Assembly: GCA_036389135.1 (NCBI GenBank)
Contig: DASVQP010000117.1
Coordinates: 150,249 to 214,248 of the forward strand
Direction: 5' to 3'
DNA: 64,000 nt
Source of the DNA: Longimicrobium sp.
Lineage (GTDB): Bacteria; Gemmatimonadota; Gemmatimonadetes; Longimicrobiales; Longimicrobiaceae
Of the stretch, positions 8,113 to 16,792 are shown in pieces. Positions within the stretch are counted from its first letter, which is position 1, and every line of letters begins with the position of its first letter. The notes under the pieces are model-generated. The model did no database searches, had not been told where the DNA came from, and saw nothing but the letters and a program-made list of their open reading frames with translations. Made by a program: the position numbers and the translations under genes.

Positions 8113-8970
8113 ATGGCACGTGGCATAGCGATCCACATCGGAGTGAACCAGCCAGCCTCGAACCGCCAGTGCCGGCTGTCGCAGAGCGAAGACAACGCGT
8201 GGAAGATGGCGGAGCTCTCGCATCAGGCGGGGTATCGCGCCATCCACCTGCTGTGCGGCGAGGAAGCCACCCGCGAGGCCGTCCACGGCCTCCTCTCGGC
8301 GGCCGCCAATGCGCTGAAGCCCGACGACACCCTCTTCGTCTCCTTCTCCGGCCACGGCTCGCAGGTGGGCGACGCGAACCGCGATGAGCGGGACGGATTG
8401 GACGAGACGTGGTGCCTGTACGACGCCGACCTCGTCGACGACGAGCTCATGGACGTATGGAGGGCGGCGAAGGCCGGAAGGCGCGTACTGGTGGTGAGCG
8501 AGAGCTGCTTCGCGGGCGGGATGCGCTACGCCGACGGCGCGGTGGCCGAGCATTCCGCGCCATCACGCCCTCCTGTATACCGCTCCGGCGGCCCGGTGAT
8601 GCGGGGGGTGAAGCAGTACGCGCAGGAGGTGCCGTCGTCGTGCATCTCGCGGGCGCCGCTCGACGCGGAAGGCATTGAGGCCAGCGTGCTGTTGATGGCC
8701 GGCGCCGGCGAAGGGCAGAGGGCGCGCGAGGGGCTCTACCTCCGCCACCTGCTGAAGCTCTGGAACGGTGGAGCGTTCCGCGGAAGCTTCTGCGAGCTGC
8801 ACCGGCAGCTTTGCGAGACCGTGCGCCACGAGAACCCCGCGCAGGAGCCGCAGATCATCATGCTGGGCAACGCCGACCCCGACTTCCCGCTGCAGACGGC
8901 GTTTCACCTGGACGTCCCGGCGATGCGCACCGGCGGAGCCCCGGTGATGCGGGGCGGGACGCGCGGCTGA
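8113..8970 (+). CDS. Caspase-family (peptidase C14, metacaspase-like) protein
   Basis: A 285-residue stand-alone caspase-fold cysteine peptidase. Strand 1 is ARGIAIHIGVN; the catalytic His is His81 in VSFSGHGSQVGD and the catalytic Cys is Cys132 in VVSESCFAGGM. Acidic residues in DERDGLDETWCLYDAD (about 88-105) match the type I metacaspase substrate pocket, so specificity after Arg/Lys is likely. Two copies of a GG(A)PVMRG motif occur, at about residues 157-165 and at the C-terminus; these may be processing sites (speculative). A ribosome-binding site (GGAG, 7 nt upstream) supports the ATG at 8113. No transmembrane or TPR part is fused. It lies between an unknown gene and a catalytically dead CHAT-like gene (24 nt downstream), so the three probably form one operon. 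Confidence 0.88.
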   Translation: MARGIAIHIGVNQPASNRQCRLSQSEDNAWKMAELSHQAGYRAIHLLCGEEATREAVHGLLSAAANALKPDDTLFVSFSGHGSQVGDANRDERDGLDETWCLYDADLVDDELMDVWRAAKAGRRVLVVSESCFAGGMRYADGAVAEHSAPSRPPVYRSGGPVMRGVKQYAQEVPSSCISRAPLDAEGIEASVLLMAGAGEGQRAREGLYLRHLLKLWNGGAFRGSFCELHRQLCETVRHENPAQEPQIIMLGNADPDFPLQTAFHLDVPAMRTGGAPVMRGGTRG

Positions 8971-8993
8971 TACGGTTCACCGGGAAGACACCG

Positions 8994-9653
8994 ATGCAAG
9001 AAAACGTCGAAGCGCTGTTCCTGGCGTCGGACCCGTTCCGCGAGGGCGCGTCGCTGCGGCTCCACACGGAGGTGCGCGGGGTCGAGCGCGCCATCCGCAG
9101 GGGCCGCGCGCGCGACCGGGTGAAGCTGGTGCCCTGCTTCGCGCCGCGCACCCGCGACCTCCAGGAGGCGCTGCTGCTGCACGACCCCCGGATCGTGCAC
9201 TTCGCCGGACCTGGCGACGGGCGCGGCGTCATCTACCTGGCCGACGCGTACGGGCGGCGGGGCGTCGTGGAGAAGGAGGCGCTGGCGAAGCTGTTCGGAA
9301 TATTGAGCGAGTGGATCAAGGTCGTGATCCTGAACGGATACCCCACGCTTCCCGTCGTCGAGGCCCTCAGCGACGTCGTGGACTACGCCATCGGGATGGA
9401 CCAGCCCCTCAGCGACGCATCCGCGATCGTCTTCGCCGAGGCGTTCTACGGCGCGTTGGGGATGGGAAAGACGGTGCAGGCGTCGTTCGAGCTCGCCGCC
9501 AGCCGGCTGGAGAGCGAGGCGCACGCCGCGTCCGCGATCCCCGTGCTGCGCATCCGCACCGGCGTGGACCCGACGGTGCCGCTCGTCGCGCTCGCCGGCT
9601 CCCCTGCCTCGCCGGAGACCGCAAGGCGATGGAGCCGCCCGGCGGCACGCTGA
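8994..9653 (+). CDS. CHAT-like pseudo-protease lacking catalytic His and Cys
   Basis: A 219-residue protein that follows the stand-alone CHAT pattern: ALFLASDP start, LRLHTEVRGVERAIRR, VHFAG, a beta strand VIYLADAYGRRGVV, LFGILSEWIKVVILNG, then VVDYAIGMDQPLSDASAIVF and FYGALGMGKTVQASFELA. In active relatives the motifs read VHFSGHG and LNACYS. Here they are VHFAGPG (Pro73 replaces His) and LNGYPT (Tyr116 replaces Cys), so peptidase activity is unlikely. It may act as a scaffold, inhibitor or adaptor for the active caspase encoded 24 nt upstream. The ATG at 8994 is chosen because the family begins at this point; the ORF extending upstream overlaps the caspase gene. Fold assignment is from motif spacing only. 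Confidence 0.72.
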   Translation: MQENVEALFLASDPFREGASLRLHTEVRGVERAIRRGRARDRVKLVPCFAPRTRDLQEALLLHDPRIVHFAGPGDGRGVIYLADAYGRRGVVEKEALAKLFGILSEWIKVVILNGYPTLPVVEALSDVVDYAIGMDQPLSDASAIVFAEAFYGALGMGKTVQASFELAASRLESEAHAASAIPVLRIRTGVDPTVPLVALAGSPASPETARRWSRPAAR

Positions 9654-9925
9654 ACGTCCCCGCATCCGTCTCTCTCTGAACGCCCGCCCCCCCCACATAC
9701 ACAACGACTTGAATCGGCAGCAGAGCACCGGCAGGCCGCGTGATTCTGCTGCCGCTGTTCTGCACGTCCGGCACTCACGATCTCGAGCGATTCGTCTTAC
9801 GCCACTCCGAACGATCCATGGTGCGGGGAAAACGCGGAGACGGTGCCGACAAAGGATCTCGGCGGGGCGCAGCGAAACGCCGCATCACGCCGGATTATCC
9901 CAGGTATCGCTCTACACGTGGCGTA

Positions 9926-11236
9926 ATGGTGAACGTGCTTTCGCTGAGAATGCAATCCAGCTCGCGCCTGACTCACGCGCTCCTCGTCTCGGTGGTGGGG
10001 CTGGGCGCGTGCGAACCTCCGGCCGATCGCGAGGCGGTCACGCAGGAAGTGGTTCGCGGCTGGGTGGAGGCGCAGGACAGCGCCGCGTGGGGAATGGGTG
10101 CGCTGGCGCATCCCGTGGCCGTCTACGCGGACCGCAGCCGCAGCATGCGCGGCTTCCTCGATCCGGCGTACCCCACGCGCGTCGACTACCGCTCGGTGAT
10201 CGACGGGCTGCAGGCACGCCTGGGCCCTCGCCGCGTGTACGGGTTCGGGAGCAGCGTCCGCCTGGAGCCGAACGCGGGGATCGACGTGCTCGGAAACCGC
10301 GACTTCTACGGCGATCGCGACACCGAGATGGAGGATGCGCTGGACAGCATCGCCCGCGACACGCTGCTCGCCTGGAGCCACGTGGTGATCGGCGACGCGC
10401 GGCGCAGCAATCCCGATTTTGCCCACCGCCAGTTCGTGAGGATGCGCGAGCTCGCGCTGCGGTGGGGCCAGGCGCGCGGGACCTTTTTCGTGGCGGTGTC
10501 GCGCGCGCCGTTCCGTCCCGTGCAGGGAGACCCGTCCGGCTGCCACGCGGCCTCGGCGGGCGGGCAGGGCCGGTCCGCGCACCAGTGCCCGCTCTACGCC
10601 TTCGTCTTCGCGGCGCCGGGGGATGGAGTCCGGATCGCGGCCGCGCTTGCCGGCCTATTCGAGCACGTGTGGGGCCATCCGCTCCCCACCGCTCCGCTCG
10701 CCGCGGTCGAGCTGCTCCCGGACGGGGCAGCTCGGGAGGAGGGCGTGGAATACGATGCCGCCTGGCTCTCCGGCGCCGCGACCGTCCCCAAGCTCGAAGC
10801 GGCGTCACCCGCCACCCGCCCCTTCCGCGCGAAGCTGGTGCCGGCCGACGGTGCCGCTCCGGCGGGGAGGCTGCTCGACCGCCTCCTCGCCGGGGCGCGC
10901 CTGGAGCTGTTCGCCCGGCCGGTGACGGCGGATTCCGCCGCCTCGCCGTGGAGGCGCCAGGGCGGCACGGGTGCCGTGCGCGCCACAGCGGGAGGGATCG
11001 ACGTGTTCAGCCCGGGCGGCGACGACTGCGTCTCCGCCGGCGAGGGCGAGCCCTGCGGCACCCTGTACCGCATCGAAGCGCGCGCACCCGGCGCCCCCCC
11101 GTGGCTCGCCGACTTCGAGGCGCGCGAGGCGGCCGACGCGGAACGCACCTTCGGACTGGGGCGGCTGTTCGAGCCGTTTCTCCCGCTCGCGGCCACCGCG
11201 CCGCCGCTGGCCAGGAGCTACCTGCTCGTCCGTTGA
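9926..11236 (+). CDS. Lipoprotein with von Willebrand A-like domain (operon gene 1)
   Basis: A 436-residue lipoprotein that starts the eight-gene cytoskeleton/motor operon. The signal sequence ends in a lipobox, VVGLGAC, giving an acylated Cys at about residue 29. The mature part opens with a VWA-like metal site, VYADRSRSM (DxSxS pattern), then a Rossmann-like run (VYGFGSSVRL, WSHVVIGDARRSN) that fits a VWA fold. The second half carries several Cys and beta-rich sequence. ATG 9926 and ATG 9950 are both possible starts; neither has a good ribosome-binding site. The 272 bp separating it from the CHAT-like gene contain no supported ORF. It probably acts at the periplasmic face of the complex (inference). 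Confidence 0.65.
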   Translation: MVNVLSLRMQSSSRLTHALLVSVVGLGACEPPADREAVTQEVVRGWVEAQDSAAWGMGALAHPVAVYADRSRSMRGFLDPAYPTRVDYRSVIDGLQARLGPRRVYGFGSSVRLEPNAGIDVLGNRDFYGDRDTEMEDALDSIARDTLLAWSHVVIGDARRSNPDFAHRQFVRMRELALRWGQARGTFFVAVSRAPFRPVQGDPSGCHAASAGGQGRSAHQCPLYAFVFAAPGDGVRIAAALAGLFEHVWGHPLPTAPLAAVELLPDGAAREEGVEYDAAWLSGAATVPKLEAASPATRPFRAKLVPADGAAPAGRLLDRLLAGARLELFARPVTADSAASPWRRQGGTGAVRATAGGIDVFSPGGDDCVSAGEGEPCGTLYRIEARAPGAPPWLADFEAREAADAERTFGLGRLFEPFLPLAATAPPLARSYLLVR

Positions 11237-11291
11237 CCGAGGCCGCCGCACCGTGCGGGCCGGCATCCACTTTCATCCGCCATGAGATCCC

Positions 11292-11822
11292 ATGCTGCTC
11301 TGGCTCCTTCACCTCTGGGCACTGCCGCCGGTGGGCGCGCGCCTCGACTGCCCGCCGCCACGCGCGGGCGATCCGGCCGACCCAGGCGGGCTCTACAACG
11401 CGGCCGAGATCGCGGCGCGCTGGCAGCTGATGGCGGCCGTCTCCATCGCGCTGCTCGTGGCGCTCCTGCTGGGCTGCTACCTGATCCCGCGCGCGAGCCT
11501 CAACCGCGGCTTCGTGCTGCGCTGGTGGGGGGGCTGCGGCCTCGCGGGCGTGCTGTGCCTCTTCGTGCCGCTCGTGGTGGGGCGGTTCGCGCCCGTGCAC
11601 GCGCGCGCCGGCAGCTGCAGCACGCGCCCCGCGGGGTTCCCGGTCGAGATCCCGTTCGATCTGCTCTTCCCCCGCATGGTGGCGGGGCTGTTCTGGGGTG
11701 CACTCGCCTTCGCCGCCGTCTCGCTGCTCGCCACGCGGCTCCTGGGCCGCTGGCCGGGCACGGGCGGCTTCTTTCACTACCGCGGCTGCCCGTGGCCGCG
11801 GTGGAACCCGGGACAGAGGTAA
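11292..11822 (+). CDS. Small multi-pass membrane protein (operon gene 2)
   Basis: A 176-residue membrane protein with no recognised family. A hydrophobic N-terminus (LLWLLHLWALPPVG) is a signal peptide or first helix; further helices lie at about 38-60 (LMAAVSIALLVALLLGCYLI), 76-95 (GGCGLAGVLCLFVPLVVG) and 127-145 (VAGLFWGALAFAAVSLLA). A short loop with Cys residues (ARAGSCSTRP) is probably exported. Its stop codon is 1 nt from the ATG of the tubulin-like gene, and it starts 55 nt after the VWA lipoprotein, so it is cotranscribed with both. It may anchor the cytoskeletal component to the membrane (inference from context only). Confidence 0.7.
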   Translation: MLLWLLHLWALPPVGARLDCPPPRAGDPADPGGLYNAAEIAARWQLMAAVSIALLVALLLGCYLIPRASLNRGFVLRWWGGCGLAGVLCLFVPLVVGRFAPVHARAGSCSTRPAGFPVEIPFDLLFPRMVAGLFWGALAFAAVSLLATRLLGRWPGTGGFFHYRGCPWPRWNPGQR

Positions 11823-11823
11823 G

Positions 11824-13386
11824 ATGAGCGCAAACCTTCTCTCCCCCGAATACCGCCAGCGGACGCTGGTGTACCTGGCGCTGGGCGGCAGCGGCGCCCG
11901 CGCGCTGGAGCCGCTGCTGCACCTCTGCGCGCTTGGGCTGGGGCCGGCGCAGCTCCGGGTTCTGCTGGTGGACCCCGACCAGGGGAACGCCGCCATCACC
12001 CGCGTGGGCCGCGTGCTGGACCAGTACCGCGAGGCGCGCGAGCGGCTGGCCGACGCCGGCGCCGCGACCGGCTTCTTTCGCACCGAGGTGGTGGACGCGC
12101 TCCCCGAGTCGCGCGTCTGGTCGCCCATCGCGGACGACGGCTACATGCCGGACACCCGCTTCGCCGCGGGAGTCGACCGGCAGGTGATGGACGCCGACGC
12201 GCCCGAGCTGGGCGTGCTGTTCGACCTGCTCAACTCCCGCCGCGTGCGGGAGATGGACCTGTCGATGGGGTTCCGCGGCGTGCCCTCGGTGGGAACCGTG
12301 TTCATGAACCGCCTGCGCGATCAGGCCTTCTTCGCGCAGCTCCTGTCGCAGTACCACGGAGCCGCGGGCGCCACCGTGTTCTTTGCGGCGGGCTCCGTGT
12401 TCGGCGGCACCGGCGCGGCGGCGCTCCCCGTCGTGGGCCGCGCGCTGCGCGACGGGGTGCAGCAGCGGCCCGGCGCGTCGGCCATCCGCGGCGCGGCGCG
12501 CGCCAGGCTGGGCGCGGCGCTCCTCCTCCCCTACTTCACTCTCCCCACCCCGGGCGGCGCCCCGGCCGACGGCGGGCCGCGGCCGGAGAACGCGCTCTTT
12601 GCGCACAACGCGGCGGGCGCGCTCCCCACGTACCTGGACCGCGCGCGCGACCCCGGCTACGGCGCCTACTACCTGGTGGGCGACGGCGTCCCGCGCGAGC
12701 AGTCGCGCAATGAGCTGGGCGGCGAGGCGCAGGCCAACGCGCCACACTACGTGGAGCTGTTCGCCGCGCTGGCCGCGCTCGACTTCACCGCGCGCGGAGG
12801 CGAGGAGCGTGAGGACCGGCTCCCTATCTACCGCGCGACGGGCGTGGGGAGCGAAGAGCCCGGCTGGGGCGACCTCCCGGTGGACCGCGGGACGCGGCGC
12901 GCGCTCAAGGGGGCGCTGGTAGCCCTGCACACCTATCTCACCTTCTTTCGCCCCGACGGCGGCTCGCCGCCCGACCTGGCGGCGCAGCTTCACGGCGTGA
13001 CCTGGGCGGAGCTCCTGCGCCTGCCGCCCGCCACCTGGTCCGATCGCTCGGACGCGCTGGACGCCGTGGGGCAGAGCTGGATCAGCACCTGGGAGTGGCT
13101 CCGCGAGCTGCGGCGCTCCACCCCGGCGCTGCGCCTGGCCGCCGCCACCGAGGACCAGCCCAGCCGGGTCCCTACCCACGCACTGATCGAGGGCTTCGGC
13201 CGCGGCGGCGAGCGGGGGCGGCGCTCCGATGACGTGTTCAACGTCTTCCGCGCCTGGAACACCGAGGCCGCGCGCCGCAGGAACGGCGGGTTCGGCGCCT
13301 TCATGGAGGTGCTGCGCGCCGGAAGCGAGCGTTTTTCCGAAGACCGTTTCCCCGAAGCCGAACAGCCCGGCCAGGAGGAGGACTGA
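11824..13386 (+). CDS. Tubulin/FtsZ-like GTPase-type protein (operon gene 3)
   Basis: A 520-residue protein with the layout of the tubulin superfamily. An N-terminal strand with a Gly loop, YLALGGSGARALEPL (17-31), is followed by LLVDPDQGN (48-56) and the phosphate loop AGSVFGGTGAAALP (189-202), corresponding to the GGGTGS/T-G signature of FtsZ and tubulin. Helical regions and an acidic C-terminal tail (AEQPGQEED) follow. It is longer than FtsZ (about 380) and clearly not the division protein. Distant FtsZ-like families with a VWA protein and OmpA-type proteins were predicted to form a membrane-remodelling system (Makarova and Koonin 2010, from memory), which fits this operon. It is 1 nt from the gene before and after. 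GTP binding is inferred. Confidence 0.72.
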   Translation: MSANLLSPEYRQRTLVYLALGGSGARALEPLLHLCALGLGPAQLRVLLVDPDQGNAAITRVGRVLDQYREARERLADAGAATGFFRTEVVDALPESRVWSPIADDGYMPDTRFAAGVDRQVMDADAPELGVLFDLLNSRRVREMDLSMGFRGVPSVGTVFMNRLRDQAFFAQLLSQYHGAAGATVFFAAGSVFGGTGAAALPVVGRALRDGVQQRPGASAIRGAARARLGAALLLPYFTLPTPGGAPADGGPRPENALFAHNAAGALPTYLDRARDPGYGAYYLVGDGVPREQSRNELGGEAQANAPHYVELFAALAALDFTARGGEEREDRLPIYRATGVGSEEPGWGDLPVDRGTRRALKGALVALHTYLTFFRPDGGSPPDLAAQLHGVTWAELLRLPPATWSDRSDALDAVGQSWISTWEWLRELRRSTPALRLAAATEDQPSRVPTHALIEGFGRGGERGRRSDDVFNVFRAWNTEAARRRNGGFGAFMEVLRAGSERFSEDRFPEAEQPGQEED

Positions 13387-13387
13387 G

Positions 13388-16300
13388 ATGGCCACACCTT
13401 CACGCGCCCGCCGGCTTCTGCCGCGATTCCGCCCGCAGACCAACGTTCCCGACCTTCCGCCCGGCCGCTGGAGCGTGGTGGAAGGTCCCGCCGAGCTGGG
13501 CAAGCTGGAGGTGCCCCGCGACGACGACGGCGGCGCCTTCCGCACGCGCGTCCAGTCCGTCCCCAGCCCGTGGGCGCGGCTCTACCTCTTTCGCGACGCC
13601 ATGCTCGACCCCCACCACCCGGCCCGCGCGCTGGTGGAGAACGAGCTGCTGGACGCGCTGCAGCTGGCATGGGCCTGCGGGCCCCAGATGCTGGGGCTGG
13701 AGACGACCCGGGTGCGCGTACCGGAGCTGGTGGAGAGCGACGTGACGGCGCGGGTGCGCGACTACGCGTCGGCGCTGGTGGACCTGGCGCCGCGCACGGC
13801 GCAGCACGAGACGCGCGAGGCAAGCGCGCTCCCCGTGATCACCCTCGCCACGGTGGCGGGCCGGCCGGTATTCGCGTCGTCGCCCTACACCGTGCTGTTC
13901 ACGGCCGAAGACGCCGCCCACGAAGACTATCCCGACCTCTTCCGCTACGCGGCGGGGACGCCGGCCCGCCCCCTGCGCGACCGCGAGTTCTCGTTCCAGC
14001 GCTACGTGGCCACGGTGGTGCTCCCCCAGCTCCGGAACCTCCGCCCCGCCCCCTCGGAGCACGTGGACGAGGACGCCGTCCGCCGCGGGGTGGCCAAGTG
14101 GCTGGCCGACGCGGTGGACGACGCGCGGCGGGCCGCCGGGCACCGGCAGGGTGAGCTGGCCGCCCCACAGGAGCTCGACGCGCAGCTCCGCAAGCTGTCG
14201 CTGCGCCATGCCGGCGAGCACGCCTTCGCCGGAGTCACCCTTTACACCGCGACGCCGGACAACCTCCCGAGCCGCTGGACCCTGCGCGCCACCACCGGCC
14301 CCGAGCCGCGCCCCCTGGTACTGGTTCCCGGCACCTTTGACGGCATCTACGGCGAAGGGGTGGGCCGGGTGGATCTCCCCTCCGGGCTGGAGCGGACCCG
14401 CGACCGCGAGATCCTTCCCGGCACGTCGCGCCGGCAGCGCTGGGTGCTTCCCGAGACGGACTGGCTGGCCGACGCGCTGGTGATCCTCAGCTATCCGCTG
14501 GACTCGCAGGGCGCGTACGGGCACGAGTGCTACCACGCCGACCCCTCGGTGGCCCAGGGGCCGTTCGCGCAGCCGCAGATCGCCCTTCCGCTCAAGCCCG
14601 ACTTCTTCCGCTGGTTCCAGCCCGCGGAGGTGGAGCGCTGGCTGCGCATCGACGTGCCGCGCCCCGGCGAGGTGCGCGTGACGCTCACCATCCCCGTGGG
14701 GAGCGAGCACCCGGAGGAGATCCGGATCACCCGGCGCTACACCGGCGCCCAGATCCGCGAGGAACAGGGAGCGCCGCAGGTGGTGGTGTGGCCCGCCTTC
14801 AAGGCCGACGACTGGCCGCACTACGCGGTGTTCCGCCTGGACCCCGCCGCGGGGCCGATCCACCCTTCGGCCACGCTGCGGCTGACGGCGTTCGCGGACG
14901 GCGCGGAGCTCCCCGCCGCGGGGCACGTGCAGCGGTCCGGCGAGGCATCCACCTACGCCTTCGAACGCGCCCCCACCGTGCTGGCCTTCGAGGCAGACCG
15001 CGGGCCGGGCCTACCGCCGCAGGGGCTGGGCGTGCTCCTTCCCCGCTACCGGGCGGCCACCGCGCCCTCCGCCGACCGCTGGACGGTGGGGGTGGACTTC
15101 GGCACCTCCAACACGGTACTGGCCATACGCAAGGACGGCGTGCCGGACCCGGCGGTGCTCCACCACGACAAGCTCCTCCTGGCCGTCACGCGGGCGGAGG
15201 GCGATCTGCCCTTCTACGCCGACTCGTTCTTCTTCCCGGAAAAGATCGCGCCCGAGCCGTTCAACAGCGCGGTTGTGCACGTGACCGGGATCCCGTCGTA
15301 CACCGACGCGGGCCGCGAGCCGGTGGCGCTGCGGGTGAACGTACCCTTCGCCGGGTGGGTGAAGGACGACGGGCGCAACCGCGTGGCCGACGACCTGAAG
15401 TGGTCCACCAGCGAGCGGGAGGAGTTCCTGGCCTCCGTGTTCCTCCGCAACGTGGCGGCGCTTGCCCTGGCCAGCGCCCGCGAGGCGGGGGTGAGGCCGG
15501 AGAACGTCACCTTTTCGTACGCCTACCCGCGCGCCTTCGAGGCCGACCGGCTGAGCGACCTGCAGGCCCGCTGGCGCGGGGTGCTGGGCGCCTCCGGCGA
15601 CGGCGAGGCGGACGCACCCGGCCGCCCCCGGCTGGCCCGCGCCGTGGACGAAGGGCAGAGCGCCCTGCAGTACTTCGTGGGCCGCGGGGCCGTGACGGTG
15701 GCCGGCGACGCGTCCGTGATCATGGACGTGGGCGGGGGCACCACGGACCTGGCCGTGTACGCGCGCGGAACGGCGCTGGTGCTCGACTCGCTGCGCTGGG
15801 GCGGGCGCGACCTGGTGAGCTCGCGCGTGCGCCACGGCGACGCCACGGGCTTCACCAACCCCTTCGTGCGCGCGTTCGCCGCCTGGGCCAAGGCGAACGG
15901 GCTTCCCGAGTCGCAGCTGGAACCGCTGCGCAAGTTCGAGAACGAGGGGCACGACGCCCTGGCGCTGGGCTACCTGCTGCGCACCCCCTGGTACCGCGCC
16001 GACGGCGCGCTCCGCTTCCGCGAGACTCCCGCGTACGGCGCCTTCCGCGGCGCGGTGCTCTACTTCTTCGCGGCCGCCTTCCACCACACCGGGCTGCTGC
16101 TGCGCGCCCTCGACGCCACGCACCCCGACCTGCGGCTGGACGCCGTGGTGCTGGCGGGGAACGGGAGCCGCTTCCTGGAGTGGCTGCAGCGCGAGTGGGG
16201 CGACACCGTGTCCAACCCCTTTCGCGAGGTGCTGCTGTCGGTGCTGGCCTCCGCGCGCGGGGTGCCGCAGTCGAAGGCGCCGCGCGTGGTGCCGAGCCGC

Positions 16301-16792
16301 GCGCCCAAGCACGAGGTTGCGCTGGGGCTGGTGGCGGGAGTCGACGCCACGAAGCTCACGCTGGCCGCCGAGGCTCAGCGCTCCGTGGTGGGCGAGTCCG
16401 TGACCATCGAGCGTGCCGGCGGCGACGCGGTGCGCTACGCCGCCACGTCGCGCATCGCGCCGCACCTCAAGGCCACCGGCGACACCATCAGCGGCATACG
16501 TTGGGAGAGCGGCCCCATGGAGATCGACCGCTTTCACGCCACGCTCGCGGCGGCCGCGCGGGAGCGGCTGGTGGGGGTGGGCGGACCCTGGGCCGCCTTC
16601 CCCGATCACCTGGAGGAGGCGCTGCTGGGGATGGGTGCCGAGGGGATTCAGCAGGCCGCGCGGGCGCGGCTGGATAAGCTGCTGCGAGAGACGCACGGCC
16701 TTCCCGGCTCGCTGTTCATGGTGGAGGCCGGGGCGGTGCTGGAGCATCTGATGGACGCGTTCGTCGCCGCCTACGCGCGAGGTGAGGGATGA
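13388..16792 (+). CDS. Large actin/Hsp70-like ATPase (SrfB-like) (operon gene 4)
   Basis: 1134 residues. The C-terminal half is an actin/Hsp70-type ATPase: phosphate-1 motif GVDFGTSNTVLAIRKDG (about 567-583), phosphate-2 motif IMDVGGGTTDLAVYARG (about 778-794) and adenosine motif VVLAGNGSRFLEWL (about 920-933). The N-terminal 560 residues are a beta-rich extension without a recognised domain; nothing marks it as membrane-embedded. Size and order resemble the SrfB 'virulence factor' family, known only as DnaK-like. The ATG at 13388 has AGGAGG 6 nt upstream, and the tubulin-like stop overlaps its leader; the upstream extension of this frame is a shadow of the previous gene. The stop overlaps the next start (ATGA). 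One operon pairing tubulin-like and actin-like NTPases is unusual. Confidence 0.78.
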   Translation: MATPSRARRLLPRFRPQTNVPDLPPGRWSVVEGPAELGKLEVPRDDDGGAFRTRVQSVPSPWARLYLFRDAMLDPHHPARALVENELLDALQLAWACGPQMLGLETTRVRVPELVESDVTARVRDYASALVDLAPRTAQHETREASALPVITLATVAGRPVFASSPYTVLFTAEDAAHEDYPDLFRYAAGTPARPLRDREFSFQRYVATVVLPQLRNLRPAPSEHVDEDAVRRGVAKWLADAVDDARRAAGHRQGELAAPQELDAQLRKLSLRHAGEHAFAGVTLYTATPDNLPSRWTLRATTGPEPRPLVLVPGTFDGIYGEGVGRVDLPSGLERTRDREILPGTSRRQRWVLPETDWLADALVILSYPLDSQGAYGHECYHADPSVAQGPFAQPQIALPLKPDFFRWFQPAEVERWLRIDVPRPGEVRVTLTIPVGSEHPEEIRITRRYTGAQIREEQGAPQVVVWPAFKADDWPHYAVFRLDPAAGPIHPSATLRLTAFADGAELPAAGHVQRSGEASTYAFERAPTVLAFEADRGPGLPPQGLGVLLPRYRAATAPSADRWTVGVDFGTSNTVLAIRKDGVPDPAVLHHDKLLLAVTRAEGDLPFYADSFFFPEKIAPEPFNSAVVHVTGIPSYTDAGREPVALRVNVPFAGWVKDDGRNRVADDLKWSTSEREEFLASVFLRNVAALALASAREAGVRPENVTFSYAYPRAFEADRLSDLQARWRGVLGASGDGEADAPGRPRLARAVDEGQSALQYFVGRGAVTVAGDASVIMDVGGGTTDLAVYARGTALVLDSLRWGGRDLVSSRVRHGDATGFTNPFVRAFAAWAKANGLPESQLEPLRKFENEGHDALALGYLLRTPWYRADGALRFRETPAYGAFRGAVLYFFAAAFHHTGLLLRALDATHPDLRLDAVVLAGNGSRFLEWLQREWGDTVSNPFREVLLSVLASARGVPQSKAPRVVPSRAPKHEVALGLVAGVDATKLTLAAEAQRSVVGESVTIERAGGDAVRYAATSRIAPHLKATGDTISGIRWESGPMEIDRFHATLAAAARERLVGVGGPWAAFPDHLEEALLGMGAEGIQQAARARLDKLLRETHGLPGSLFMVEAGAVLEHLMDAFVAAYARGEG

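Noticed and set aside
14527..16677. 716-codon plus-strand ORF in another frame
   Set aside because: Overlaps the actin-like ATPase gene, Arg/Gly/Ala-rich, no motifs.
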